This document shows, piece after piece, positions 1-11,933 of a stretch of 64,000 nucleotides of DNA; the stretch's first letter is position 1, and every line of letters begins with the position of its first letter. Both the position numbers and the translations under genes were made by a program. The stretch lies in NCBI GenBank assembly GCA_937920475.1, contig CALEUX010000004.1, forward strand, positions 1 through 64,000, read 5' to 3'. Under the pieces are notes generated by a model. The model was given only the letters and a program-made list of their open reading frames with translations. It had not been told where the DNA came from and did not search any database. This stretch comes from an uncultured Marinilabiliaceae bacterium. Its GTDB lineage: Bacteria; Bacteroidota; Bacteroidia; Bacteroidales; Marinilabiliaceae.

Positions 1-681
<681 letters not shown>

Positions 682-723
682 TAAGCATCATGCAAACAAC
701 CCTTATTTACCCAACTAATTTAA

Positions 724-1836
<1,113 letters not shown>

Positions 1837-1898
1837 ACTCTGAAGAATTTTATCGGCTTAAGTATTGATAATAAACAGGATTTGTAAAACAAACAGGG

Positions 1899-3086
1899 AT
1901 GAAGATAAAAATTGCTTATTTCGTTGGTTGGCTTTTGTTAACGTCATTTTATTTAAGCGCGCAGCAGGCTAACGTTAACCTCGACTATAATCCACAAAAA
2001 AACACCGAGGGATTAAACCCATTTAGTGCCCCGGTAAACTCGCCCGAGGTGCACGATAACCAAACTGTAACCTTCCGGCTTAAAGCGCCAAATGCGCAAA
2101 AGGTAATTCTTCCGCTGGGCGCCATTTACACAGCGAACGATTTGGGTAATGAGCCCCTTGCTTTTACCAAAGGTGATGATGGCATCTGGACGTTGACCAT
2201 AGGCCCTCTTAAGCCCGATATGTACGCTTACCACTTTAATGTGGATGGTGTTCAAATTCCCGACCCAAGCAATACCTACGCCGCTTTTACAGCCATGCCG
2301 CCCTATAGCCAGTTAGTTGTACACGGCGACGGTCCTGCTTACTACGATGCCCGCAATGTACCACACGGCAATGTAACCCGCCATGTTTACTGGTCGGATG
2401 TTACACAGGGAGAGCGCGAATTATATGTTTACACGCCTCCTGGCTATAATCCGAAAAAGAAATATCCTGTGTTGTATCTGGTAGGTGGAAGTGGCGAACT
2501 TCCATCTAATTGGGTGTACGATGGCCGTGTGAATTTTATTATGGATAACCTTCTGGCCGAGGGCAAAGTTGTGCCCATGATTATCGCCATTCCCAACAAT
2601 CAGGTCATTCATCGTAACCACCCCCGGCACACAGAATTAACCTTCGATATTTTTGAAAAAGAACTCAGAAACCATGTTGTCCCACTAGTAGATAAAAGCT
2701 ACAACACCATTGCTTCACCAAAGGGAAGGGCCATTTCTGGTTTATCGATGGGTGGGCGACACAGCATGTTTATCGGTTTCCGTTCGCTCGATTTGTTTGC
2801 CAATTTTGGCATTCTCAGTGCTGGCGATGAAAACCCGGAAACCACTCTAATACATTTCCTTACCGATCCCAATGTGAACCGGAAGGTAGATTATCTTTTT
2901 GTGGGACAGGGCACTATGGAAGCAAAAGGATTTTTCAATCGTCGCTGCCAGGCATTGCATGAAGCACTTAAAAACCACAACATTAATCATGAATATTATG
3001 TAGGTGGTCATGGCGGTCACGATTGGGGAACATGGCGTCATCTATTGTATTACCGCTTCCTTCCAAATCTTTGGCGTAAAAAATAA
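1899..3086 (+). CDS. CE1-type esterase with N-terminal E-set/CBM48-like domain
   Basis: VTFRLKAPNAQKVILPL E-set; SGLSMGGRHS; GGHGGHDWGTWRHLLY. Confidence 0.83.
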   Translation: MKIKIAYFVGWLLLTSFYLSAQQANVNLDYNPQKNTEGLNPFSAPVNSPEVHDNQTVTFRLKAPNAQKVILPLGAIYTANDLGNEPLAFTKGDDGIWTLTIGPLKPDMYAYHFNVDGVQIPDPSNTYAAFTAMPPYSQLVVHGDGPAYYDARNVPHGNVTRHVYWSDVTQGERELYVYTPPGYNPKKKYPVLYLVGGSGELPSNWVYDGRVNFIMDNLLAEGKVVPMIIAIPNNQVIHRNHPRHTELTFDIFEKELRNHVVPLVDKSYNTIASPKGRAISGLSMGGRHSMFIGFRSLDLFANFGILSAGDENPETTLIHFLTDPNVNRKVDYLFVGQGTMEAKGFFNRRCQALHEALKNHNINHEYYVGGHGGHDWGTWRHLLYYRFLPNLWRKK

Positions 3087-3106
3087 CTGTTTAAGAATCA
3101 AATATT

Positions 3107-4669
3107 ATGAATCGAATCTATTTCATACTTCTGGCATCCATCGGCATGTTGCTGGGTGCATGTTCTCAACAACCTGGCAGGGTAAAGGTAGAGGGCGGAA
3201 CCATTCAGGGTATTGTAACCGACGACTTAACCATTTATAAAGGAATCCCTTTTGCGGCGCCACCTGTGGGCGATTTGCGCTGGAAAGCCCCCCAGCCGGT
3301 TGAAAAATGGAAGGGTGTAAAGCAAACCATTGAATTTGCACCAGCCCCCATGCAAGGCGGTAACCCGGCATCGGGGAAAAGCGAAGACTGCCTCTATTTA
3401 AATGTGTGGACTCCGGCAAAATTGGCCAACGAAAAATTGCCAGTTATGGTTTGGATATACGGAGGTGGCTTTAGTTTTGGTTCTACATCCGATCCGGTGC
3501 ACAATGGCGAACATTTGGCGCGCCATGGAGTCGTTTTTGTGAGCATCGCTTATCGTGTAGGTCAAATTGGCTTTCTTGCTCATCCGGAGTTGAGTGCCGA
3601 AAGTCCCAATGGAGTTTCGGGGAATTACGGTTTACTCGACCAGATTGCAGGTTTGGAGTGGGTACAACGAAACATAGCAGCCTTTGGTGGCGACCCTGAA
3701 AAGGTAACCATTTTTGGCGAATCGGCCGGAGGTATTTCGGTTAGTATGTTGTGCGCCTCACCATTGGCTAAAGGGTTGTTTCGTGGTGCAATTTCGCAAA
3801 GTGGCGGCTCTTTTGGCCCAACCCGCCCCACAACATATCCCGGCGAAAATATGAAAACACTTCAACAGGCAGAACAAGAGGGTGTTGAATATGTGAGTGG
3901 ATTTGGACTTTCATCCATTGAGGAGTTACGTAAAATAGAAGCAGATAAGTTGGTGCCCCAGGGATGGACATTGCCGGGCAGTTGGCCAATTGTGGATGGT
4001 TATGTAATTCCCGACGACCAGTACAAGCTTTACGAAGATGGTAAATACAATGATGTGCCAGTACTAATAGGATATAATTCAGATGAGGGACTAAGCTTCC
4101 CGGCCGGACGCACTCCCCAGGAGTATATTAATAATGTTAACAGACGATTTGGGCCTCATGCCGAATCTTTACTCATGGCTTACCCGGTTTGCTCAACATC
4201 TGTCCCCCGCAGTGCCCGCAATTTGATGCGCGATGCGGCATTTGGATGGCCAACCTGGGCATGGGCGCGACTTCAGGCACAAACCGGAAAGTCAAATGTG
4301 TACCTCTATTATTTCGACCAGCACCCACTTTGGCCCGAAGATTCGCCGCAAGCCGACCATGGAACGCCACATGGCGTTGATGTGGCTTATGTATTTATGC
4401 ATATTGACCCTACTAAGCCTTTTACATCGCATTCAGATGTTGAGATTTCGAAAATTATGGGCGCCTATTGGACCAACTTTGTTAAATACGGCAATCCTAA
4501 CGGAGAAAATTTAACCGAGTGGATACCCTTTACCAACGATAATCCACAAGCCATGTATCTGGGTAATAAAACATTCATGACCCCGGTTCCCGACGAGCAA
4601 TCACTTTGGGCAATGGATAATTACTTTATCTGGCGCAGGACCCCTGAAGGTCAGGAGTGGGCAAAATAA
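3107..4669 (+). CDS. Type-B carboxylesterase, predicted lipoprotein
   Basis: Lipobox MLLGAC; GIPFAAPPVGDLRWKAPQ; EDCLYLNVWTP; FGESAGGISVS nucleophile elbow. Confidence 0.93.
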   Translation: MNRIYFILLASIGMLLGACSQQPGRVKVEGGTIQGIVTDDLTIYKGIPFAAPPVGDLRWKAPQPVEKWKGVKQTIEFAPAPMQGGNPASGKSEDCLYLNVWTPAKLANEKLPVMVWIYGGGFSFGSTSDPVHNGEHLARHGVVFVSIAYRVGQIGFLAHPELSAESPNGVSGNYGLLDQIAGLEWVQRNIAAFGGDPEKVTIFGESAGGISVSMLCASPLAKGLFRGAISQSGGSFGPTRPTTYPGENMKTLQQAEQEGVEYVSGFGLSSIEELRKIEADKLVPQGWTLPGSWPIVDGYVIPDDQYKLYEDGKYNDVPVLIGYNSDEGLSFPAGRTPQEYINNVNRRFGPHAESLLMAYPVCSTSVPRSARNLMRDAAFGWPTWAWARLQAQTGKSNVYLYYFDQHPLWPEDSPQADHGTPHGVDVAYVFMHIDPTKPFTSHSDVEISKIMGAYWTNFVKYGNPNGENLTEWIPFTNDNPQAMYLGNKTFMTPVPDEQSLWAMDNYFIWRRTPEGQEWAK

Positions 4670-4706
4670 TTAAAAACTGTTGAAATTTAATGTTGAAATT
4701 ATTATT

Positions 4707-4754
4707 AAGATGATTAGAATTGAAGTTTACGGAATCCCGAGTATCGGGATAAGA
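4707..4754 (+). repeat. 48-bp intergenic repeat containing palindrome ATCCCGAgtaTCGGGAT; inverted copy at 62347-62394
   Basis: aagatgattagaattgaagtttacggaatcccgagtatcgggataaga closely matches the reverse complement of 62347-62394. Confidence 0.8.
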
Positions 4755-4959
4755 TTATTAGACGGATAGATAAGTCTGGAAAGATGCTAAAGAATCTATA
4801 AGAACTTACAAATCTTTTCTATCTATCTTATCCCGATTCTCGGGACCTCAAGCCGCAGGCGTAGTTCCGATTTGTCGGAAACGCGTTGCTGCGCTTCTAA
4901 ATATCTTATATCTAAATTTAAACAGCTACTAAACAATAACACTTATAAAATATTGTTGA

Positions 4960-5793
4960 ATGAAAATTAAATCCATATTGGTTACCTTGTTACTAATGGC
5001 AACAATAACCACCTTTTCGCAGAATCCGGATTTCCATATTTACCTGTGCTTTGGGCAATCGAATATGGCCGGAGCATCCAGGGCAGAAGCCCAGGATTCA
5101 ACTGTTGATGCCCGTTTTCAGATGATGGCCGCTATGGACTGCCCCGATAAAGGCAGAGTAATGGGCAACTGGTACACGGCCACACCTCCTATTTGCGACT
5201 GTAAAGCCGGAATATCACCTGCCGACTATTTTGGCCGCACCCTTATTGAAAACCTGCCTGCAAATATCAAAGTTGGCGTTATAAATGTTTCGGTGGGAGG
5301 ATGTAAAATCGAACTTTTCGATAAAGAAAATTACAGTTCGTATGTGGCCACAGCACCTCATTGGATGGTTGGCTGGATTACTAACTATGGCGGCAATCCT
5401 TATGGCAGATTGGTTGATATGGCCAGATTGGCACAAAAAGACGGCGTAATTAAAGGCATATTGCTCCACCAGGGAGAATCGAATCCAAATGATACCCTGT
5501 GGGCAAAAAAGGTTAAAGACATCTATGACAATCTGATGGCCGATTTAAACCTTAATCCGGCTGAAGTACCTTTGATTGCCGGTGAGCTTTTGAGTGCCGA
5601 GTTTAATGGTAAATGCCATGGTTTTAACCAGTTTATTAATCTTTTGCCCGAAGTTATACCTAATGCACATGTAGTTTCTTCGGCCGGATGTTCCGGAGCT
5701 CCTGATGGTTTACACTTTACTGCCGAAGGGTACCGAATACTTGGCAAACGGTATGGCGAGAAAATGTTGCAGATTTTAACCAAAAGCCGATAA
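4960..5793 (+). CDS. SASA/CE6-like carbohydrate acetylesterase
   Basis: Signal peptide; IYLCFGQSNMAG (GQSNM motif); GILLHQGESN; DGLHFTAEGYRILG. Confidence 0.87.
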   Translation: MKIKSILVTLLLMATITTFSQNPDFHIYLCFGQSNMAGASRAEAQDSTVDARFQMMAAMDCPDKGRVMGNWYTATPPICDCKAGISPADYFGRTLIENLPANIKVGVINVSVGGCKIELFDKENYSSYVATAPHWMVGWITNYGGNPYGRLVDMARLAQKDGVIKGILLHQGESNPNDTLWAKKVKDIYDNLMADLNLNPAEVPLIAGELLSAEFNGKCHGFNQFINLLPEVIPNAHVVSSAGCSGAPDGLHFTAEGYRILGKRYGEKMLQILTKSR

Positions 5794-5807
5794 TTTTATC
5801 CTTGTTG

Positions 5808-5846
5808 AAACCCGGACTAAGCTTAGGCTATGATCAGTCCGGGTTT
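5808..5846 (+). terminator. Rho-independent-like hairpin
   Basis: Perfect 11-bp stem AAACCCGGACT...AGTCCGGGTTT just after the esterase gene and before lacI. Confidence 0.75.
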
Positions 5847-6163
5847 ATTGTTAATAAAGATATGATATTAGGATTAGCTTTAAAAATCAGCAACAATGAT
5901 ACTTTAGTTAGCAGAAAAATGGTGATTGAGAAATTCAATTTATTCAGATAAATACTTGTCAACTTTTTGACTATTAACTAAAAACCTCTGCCTTTTGCCC
6001 GCCTGTTATCAACTATTGACTTTTGATTTTAAAACTTGTTTTCTTTAACGAATTATCCAATTTTAAAAGCTAATTATCTAAAACTGAAAATCCGACAATG
6101 GGTTATTATATATTTTTACAAAATATTACATAAATTTCAATTCAATAATTATTTATTCATATG

Positions 6164-6177
6164 TGCACACGTGTGCA
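6164..6177. promoter_or_regulatory. Perfect 14-bp palindrome TGCACACGTGTGCA with central CG; candidate LacI-family operator
   Basis: Ends 7 bp before the lacI start codon; LacI operators are typically CG-centred palindromes. Confidence 0.65.
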
Positions 6178-6184
6178 TTTTTAA

Positions 6185-7174
6185 ATGAAGCGAATAACCA
6201 TAAAAGATATTGCACGTGAATTGGGTATTCACCATTCCACCGTTTCCCGGGCTTTGAGAGGCAGCCCGGAGATTAATGCCATCACCATTGAAAAAGTGAT
6301 GAGGTATGCTTCGGAACGTGGTTATCAAATTAACCGGAATGCACTATTTTTGAGGGGTTCGCGAAGTAACATTATAGGGGTGATTGTACCAAACATACAC
6401 CACAGTTTCTTTTCTAATTTCGTGAGTATAGTTACCAAACTGGCATCTGCATCAGGTTATATTGTGGCTGTATTTCAATCGGAAGAATCGGTTAAACAGG
6501 AAAAAGAAATAACTAAATCAATTATTCAGCAAAATATAGCAGGGGTAATCTCATCCTTAACAATGGAAACCACCGATGTTTCGCATTTTCAACAGCTGGA
6601 TAGTTATAAAATACCATTTGTTTGTTTCGACCGGATAAGTCCACTATTGTCAAAATCGGCAGTAATACTAGACAATGCATCGGCCTTAAAAAATGTGGTT
6701 TTAAAACTACACGGCAAAGGCTTTAAAAAAATGGCGTATTTATCAGGGGTGCCATCCATCCATTTGTTTAAAGAGCGCCAAAAAGGCTACTTACTGGGTT
6801 TGAAAGAGATTAATAGTCAGTACGAAAATTGCATCGCCATAACTGAAGGGTTCTCCATTGAAAACGGCTTTGAAGTGGCTTTGAAACTGTTTAATAGAAA
6901 AAACAGGCCCGATGCGCTCATTTTTGATTCGCATGTGCTGGCGTGGGGGGCACTCAATTATCTGAAAATCTCCAAAAAGAAACTATTCCCAAAGATTGGC
7001 ATAGCCAGCTTTGGCGGATATCCCTGGCTGTCGTTAGCAACACCAAACGCATTGGTAATTCAACAACCCGAAGAAAAAATGGCAGAAGCATCGTTTAATC
7101 TTTTGATGGAAAATATTAAAAATCCTGACAATTGTGAAATAAAAACACTAATGTTTCAGGCCGAAATTGCCTGA
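6185..7174 (+). CDS. LacI-family transcriptional regulator
   Basis: ITIKDIARELGIHHSTVSRALRGSPEIN helix-turn-helix; periplasmic-binding-like effector domain. Confidence 0.96.
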   Translation: MKRITIKDIARELGIHHSTVSRALRGSPEINAITIEKVMRYASERGYQINRNALFLRGSRSNIIGVIVPNIHHSFFSNFVSIVTKLASASGYIVAVFQSEESVKQEKEITKSIIQQNIAGVISSLTMETTDVSHFQQLDSYKIPFVCFDRISPLLSKSAVILDNASALKNVVLKLHGKGFKKMAYLSGVPSIHLFKERQKGYLLGLKEINSQYENCIAITEGFSIENGFEVALKLFNRKNRPDALIFDSHVLAWGALNYLKISKKKLFPKIGIASFGGYPWLSLATPNALVIQQPEEKMAEASFNLLMENIKNPDNCEIKTLMFQAEIA

Positions 7175-7225
7175 AAATAAAAGACATGAATTTCTAAAAT
7201 ATTGAACTCAATTTAAAGAATTGCC

Positions 7226-9709
7226 ATGAAACTCATTTTTAATCTTTCACTGTTATTGTTTATGTTCTGCTCGGCATGCAGCAACAATAAACCAACCACT
7301 TATCTCAAAATGTGGTATCCGGTGCCAGCCCAAAAATGGGAGGAAGCGCTTCCGCTTGGTAATGGACGAATTGGTGCCATGGTATTTGGGAATCCAGTCA
7401 ACGAGCTCATTCAACTCAACGAAAATACCATTTGGGCCGGAAGTCCAAACAGGAACGATAACCCCGATGCTTTGGAAGCTTTGCCCAAAGTGCGCCAGCT
7501 TATTTTCGAGGGAAAATATATTGAGGCTCAGGATTTGGCCAATCAGAAAATTATCTCCAAAACCTCGCATGGTATGCCTTATCAAACTGCCGGCAACCTG
7601 CGTTTGAATTTTGAAGGGCATGATAATTATACCAACTTTTACCGCGACCTTGATATTGAAAAAGCCCTGGCTACCACCCGTTATAAGGTGAATGGAGTGG
7701 AATATACACGTGAGGTTTTCTCATCGTTTACCGATAATGTTATTGTAGTGCGCCTGACAGCCAGCAAGCCGGGTTCTGTTAGTTTCTCGGCAACGTTAGA
7801 CCGACCGGGAAATGTTGAATTAAGCACTCTGGGCAACGATGTGCTTAAAATGAGCGGTATCACCAACAGTCACGAGTCGGTAGAAGGGAAGGTTGAATTT
7901 GTGGTTTTGAGCAAGATTGTCAACGACGGTGGAAAAATTTCAGCCGAAAACAAACAGTTAAAAATTGAAGGCGCCAACAGTGCAACCATATTCATCTCCA
8001 TAGCCACCAATTTTGTAAATTATAACGACGTAAGTGCCAACGCTGAAAAGTTGGCCGAAACCTATTTAAGCAATGCCCTTAATAAGAAATATGCAGGTTT
8101 ATTAAAATCCCACACTTCCTTTTACCAAAATTATTTCAACCGGGTATCACTTTTTCTGGGTCAGACCGACTCTATTAAAAACCCCACCGATGTAAGAATT
8201 GAACAATTCAGTAAAGGTAACGACCCTTCTATGGCGGCTCTTTATTTTCAGTTTGGACGCTATTTACTTATCAGTTCATCACAGCCGGGGCAGCAACCTG
8301 CCAATTTACAGGGTTTATGGAACCATCAGCTTTTTCCGGCCTGGGACAGCAAATACACCATCAACATCAATACTGAAATGAATTACTGGCCGGCAGAACC
8401 GACTAATTTGCCCGAGATGCACGAGCCTTTAATCCGGATGGTTCGGGAACTTTCGGAGGTCGGCCGCGAAACAGCCAAAACCATGTACGGGGCCAAAGGT
8501 TGGGTAACGCACCACAATACCGATATATGGCGTATATGTGGGCCGGTTGATGGCTCTTACTGGGGCATGTGGCCCATGGGCGGGGTTTGGCTTAGCCAGC
8601 ATTTGTTCGATAAATATGAATATAGTGGCGATACAGAGTATTTGCGCTCGGTTTATGATGTTTTAAGAGGAGCCGCTGAATTCTGTATCGATTTTATGGT
8701 TGAGGAACCTGAAAATGGATGGATGGTGATTGTGCCTTCCAATTCGCCCGAAAACTCACCTGCCATCCATCATCAATCATCCATTGCTGCAGGAACCACC
8801 ATAGACAATCAATTGGTGTTCGACCTTTTTACAAAAACCATTCGTGCAGCCCGGATTTTGAACATACAGGAATCCCTGATTCCGGAAATGGAAAGGATTC
8901 TTAGTCTTTTGCCTCCCATGCAAATAGGGCAACACAGCCAATTGCAGGAGTGGGTGCACGATTGGGACAATCCTAACGATAAGCACAGGCATGTGTCGCA
9001 TCTTTACGGATTGTTTCCTTCGAACCAGATTTCACCGTTTCGATCGCCTGAATTGGCCGAGGCTTCGCGCACATCACTCATTCATCGGGGCGACCCATCA
9101 ACAGGATGGTCTATTAACTGGAAAATTAACCTTTGGGCAAGGCTTCTCGATGGTAATCATGTATACAACCTTATAAAAGAGCAGATTAAACTTGTGGGAC
9201 GCGGTACAGGCAATAATCGCGAAGTATTTGAACGAGGAGGCACCTACGCCAATATGTTTGATGCACACCCCCCGTTTCAAATTGATGGCAACTTCGGATT
9301 TACGTCGGGCATTACCGAAATGCTCATGCAAAGTCACGATGGCGCAATCCATTTGGTTCCGGCTCTGCCTGATGTATGGCCCACCGGACACGTGAGCGGA
9401 CTCAGGGCGCGAGGCGGTTTCGAAATTGTTGAAATGGAATGGGAAAACCACCAGGTTGTGAAACTGAAAATTAAATCGAATTTGGGTGGCAATTTAAGGA
9501 TTCGTACCGGCAACCAATTAAAGCTGAACGGTAAAGGCAAAACGATTGTAGCTGAAGGTTTTAACAGTAATTCATTTTACCAGATACCTGACATTAAACA
9601 ACCCATTATTTCAGTGTCGGCCTCTATAAGTAAAACAGAACTGCCCAATGTGTTTACTTATGATATAGAAACTGAAAAAGGCGGAACATATACATTAAGT
9701 AGCAGATAA
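7226..9709 (+). CDS. GH95 family glycosidase (alpha-L-fucosidase/alpha-L-galactosidase), lipoprotein
   Basis: WYPVPAQKWEEALPLGNGRIGAMVFG; LNENTIWAGSP; WVTHHNTDIWR; QIDGNFGFTSGITEMLMQSH. Confidence 0.94.
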   Translation: MKLIFNLSLLLFMFCSACSNNKPTTYLKMWYPVPAQKWEEALPLGNGRIGAMVFGNPVNELIQLNENTIWAGSPNRNDNPDALEALPKVRQLIFEGKYIEAQDLANQKIISKTSHGMPYQTAGNLRLNFEGHDNYTNFYRDLDIEKALATTRYKVNGVEYTREVFSSFTDNVIVVRLTASKPGSVSFSATLDRPGNVELSTLGNDVLKMSGITNSHESVEGKVEFVVLSKIVNDGGKISAENKQLKIEGANSATIFISIATNFVNYNDVSANAEKLAETYLSNALNKKYAGLLKSHTSFYQNYFNRVSLFLGQTDSIKNPTDVRIEQFSKGNDPSMAALYFQFGRYLLISSSQPGQQPANLQGLWNHQLFPAWDSKYTININTEMNYWPAEPTNLPEMHEPLIRMVRELSEVGRETAKTMYGAKGWVTHHNTDIWRICGPVDGSYWGMWPMGGVWLSQHLFDKYEYSGDTEYLRSVYDVLRGAAEFCIDFMVEEPENGWMVIVPSNSPENSPAIHHQSSIAAGTTIDNQLVFDLFTKTIRAARILNIQESLIPEMERILSLLPPMQIGQHSQLQEWVHDWDNPNDKHRHVSHLYGLFPSNQISPFRSPELAEASRTSLIHRGDPSTGWSINWKINLWARLLDGNHVYNLIKEQIKLVGRGTGNNREVFERGGTYANMFDAHPPFQIDGNFGFTSGITEMLMQSHDGAIHLVPALPDVWPTGHVSGLRARGGFEIVEMEWENHQVVKLKIKSNLGGNLRIRTGNQLKLNGKGKTIVAEGFNSNSFYQIPDIKQPIISVSASISKTELPNVFTYDIETEKGGTYTLSSR

Positions 9710-9735
9710 CAATCATTAATAGTAACAAAAAAATA

Positions 9736-10725
9736 ATGGCACCATTAATAACCTTAAATAATGGTTTAAAAATACCTGCTATTGGACTTGGCACCTTTGG
9801 CTCCGATAATTACAATGCACAACAAATTGCCCAGGCCGTTGATTTTGCAATCAGAAACGGCTATCGGCATATCGATTGTGCATCGGTATATATGAATGAA
9901 GCTGAGATTGGTTGTGCCATCTCAGGGTTGATAAAAAAGGGTGTTGTAAACAGAGATGAGCTCTGGATAACATCAAAAGTTTGGAACGATGCGCACGGAG
10001 AAGGTCAGGTTATTGAATCGTGTAAGAAATCGCTGCACGACCTGAAGCTCGATTATCTTGATTTATATCTTGTTCACTGGCCATTCCCAAATTACCACGC
10101 TCCCGGATGCGACGGCAATGCCCGGAATCCAGAGTCAAAGCCATACATCCATGAAGATTATATGGTTGCCTGGAGACAAATGGAGCAATTGGTGGAAATG
10201 GGGCTGGTAAAAGCCACTGGCACTTCAAATATGACAATACCCAAAATGGAGCTTTTGCTTCGGGATGCCATTATAAAACCGGTAGTTAATGAAATGGAAA
10301 TTCATCCCCACTTTCAGCAGGCAGAATTGTTTAATTATCTGGTTAGTAAAAACATTCAGCCCATCGGGTACTCGCCCATTGGATCTCCCAAGCGCCCTGA
10401 GCGCGACCGTACAGCCACCGACACAGTAGATATTGAAGACCCGGTTATTATAAGAATTGCTGAGCGGCTTAAAATTCATCCGGCCGAGATATGCATTAAA
10501 TGGGCCATCCAAAGAGGAGAAGTGGTTATTCCATTTTCTGTTACGCCATCAAAAATCATCAGCAATTTAAATGCTGTATGCGGAGATCCATTAACCGCAG
10601 AAGAAATGGAGGAAATTGCTGCCATCGATAAAAACTGCCGTTTGATTAAAGGGCAGGTCTTTTTGTGGGAAGGCGCCGAAGGCTGGGAAGATTTATGGGA
10701 TTTAAAAGGTACGATAACTTGTTAG
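9736..10725 (+). CDS. Aldo/keto reductase
   Basis: GLKIPAIGLGTFGSD; GYRHIDCASVYMNEAEIG; LDLYLVHWPFP; VIPFSVTPSKIISNL. Confidence 0.94.
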   Translation: MAPLITLNNGLKIPAIGLGTFGSDNYNAQQIAQAVDFAIRNGYRHIDCASVYMNEAEIGCAISGLIKKGVVNRDELWITSKVWNDAHGEGQVIESCKKSLHDLKLDYLDLYLVHWPFPNYHAPGCDGNARNPESKPYIHEDYMVAWRQMEQLVEMGLVKATGTSNMTIPKMELLLRDAIIKPVVNEMEIHPHFQQAELFNYLVSKNIQPIGYSPIGSPKRPERDRTATDTVDIEDPVIIRIAERLKIHPAEICIKWAIQRGEVVIPFSVTPSKIISNLNAVCGDPLTAEEMEEIAAIDKNCRLIKGQVFLWEGAEGWEDLWDLKGTITC

Positions 10726-10749
10726 TAAACTATTATTGGCATTAAAAAT

Positions 10750-11814
10750 ATGGAAACAAAAATGAAAGCAGCATTCTTACCGGGGAATAGCACAGTGGTT
10801 TTCAAAGAGGTTGGCATTCCTCAACCCGGTCCGGGAGAGGTTCTCATAAAAATGAAGGCTTCTACAATTTGTGGTAGCGATATTCGCGCCATTTACCGCG
10901 AACACCTTGGAAAGGGGCCGGAGGCGTATCAGAATAAAATTGCCGGTCACGAGCCAAGCGGACAAATTGTAAAGTGCGGCCCTAAAACCAGACGGTTTAA
11001 AGAAGGCGACAGAGTAGTTGTATATCATATCTCGGGTTGTGGCGTTTGTAACGATTGCCGACGCGGTTACATGATTTCTTGTACCAGTCCAACCCGGGCT
11101 GCCTACGGCTGGCAACGCGACGGGGGAATGGCTCCGTACATGCTCGCCGAAGAAAAGGATTGTGTTTTACTGCCCGATGAACTCACCTATGTGGACGGCG
11201 CTCAGATAGCTTGTGGATTTGGAACAGTGTACGAGGGTCTCGAAAGAATCGGTATTTGCGGTAACGATGCCGTGCTTGTGGTTGGATTAGGTCCCGTTGG
11301 ACTGGCTGCTTTAATGCTGGCTAAAGCCCTTGGCGCAACGCACCTGGTTGGAGTCGATACTGTTAAAGAACGATGCGATTTGGCCCTTAAACTCGGCCTG
11401 GCAAATCAGGTTTTCGTATCGGGTACAGATACCCTGGAGCAAGTTGTGGCCACCACTTATCAAAAGCAGGGATTTGAAAAAACGGTTGATTGTTCAGGAA
11501 ACACACACGGACGACAACTATGTATAAGGGCAACACGCAAGTGGGGCAAAATGGTTATGATTGGAGAAGGAGGAACGGTTGAATTTAACCCTAGCCCCGA
11601 TATTATTCACGACCAGATAACAATATACGGCTCGTGGGTTACTAATATCTGGCGTATGGAGGAATTGGTTGAACGTCTGGTTAGGTGGGGAATTCATCCT
11701 GAAGACTTGGTAACACACAGATTTACAATCGACAAGGCCGATGAAGCATATGAACTGATGAATGAAGGCAAGTGCGGAAAAGTAGCCGTAGTTTTTGATG
11801 AGGAGATAAAATAG
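10750..11814 (+). CDS. Zinc-dependent medium-chain alcohol/polyol dehydrogenase
   Basis: STICGSDIR; AGHEPSGQIV; structural Zn motif GCGVCNDCRRGYMISC; VVGLGPVGLAALMLAKALGA. Confidence 0.93.
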   Translation: METKMKAAFLPGNSTVVFKEVGIPQPGPGEVLIKMKASTICGSDIRAIYREHLGKGPEAYQNKIAGHEPSGQIVKCGPKTRRFKEGDRVVVYHISGCGVCNDCRRGYMISCTSPTRAAYGWQRDGGMAPYMLAEEKDCVLLPDELTYVDGAQIACGFGTVYEGLERIGICGNDAVLVVGLGPVGLAALMLAKALGATHLVGVDTVKERCDLALKLGLANQVFVSGTDTLEQVVATTYQKQGFEKTVDCSGNTHGRQLCIRATRKWGKMVMIGEGGTVEFNPSPDIIHDQITIYGSWVTNIWRMEELVERLVRWGIHPEDLVTHRFTIDKADEAYELMNEGKCGKVAVVFDEEIK

Positions 11815-11933
11815 ATTTAGAAGTAACTTGTTGTTGGTTCGCAGCGTGGGTGTTTAAGTTTTAACGGCATAGCCATTAATAAATAATATTGGTTAGTTCA
11901 GTCCGATACATTTTTAATTTTAATTGAATTAAA

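Noticed and set aside
4845-4900. Possible tRNA/ncRNA in the GC-richer patch of the gap
   Set aside because: Only a short stem TTCCG..CGGAA; no cloverleaf or other recognisable RNA fold.
7226-9709. Calling GH95 specifically an alpha-L-galactosidase
   Set aside because: The active-site segment HHNTD alone does not let me decide between fucosidase and galactosidase by eye.
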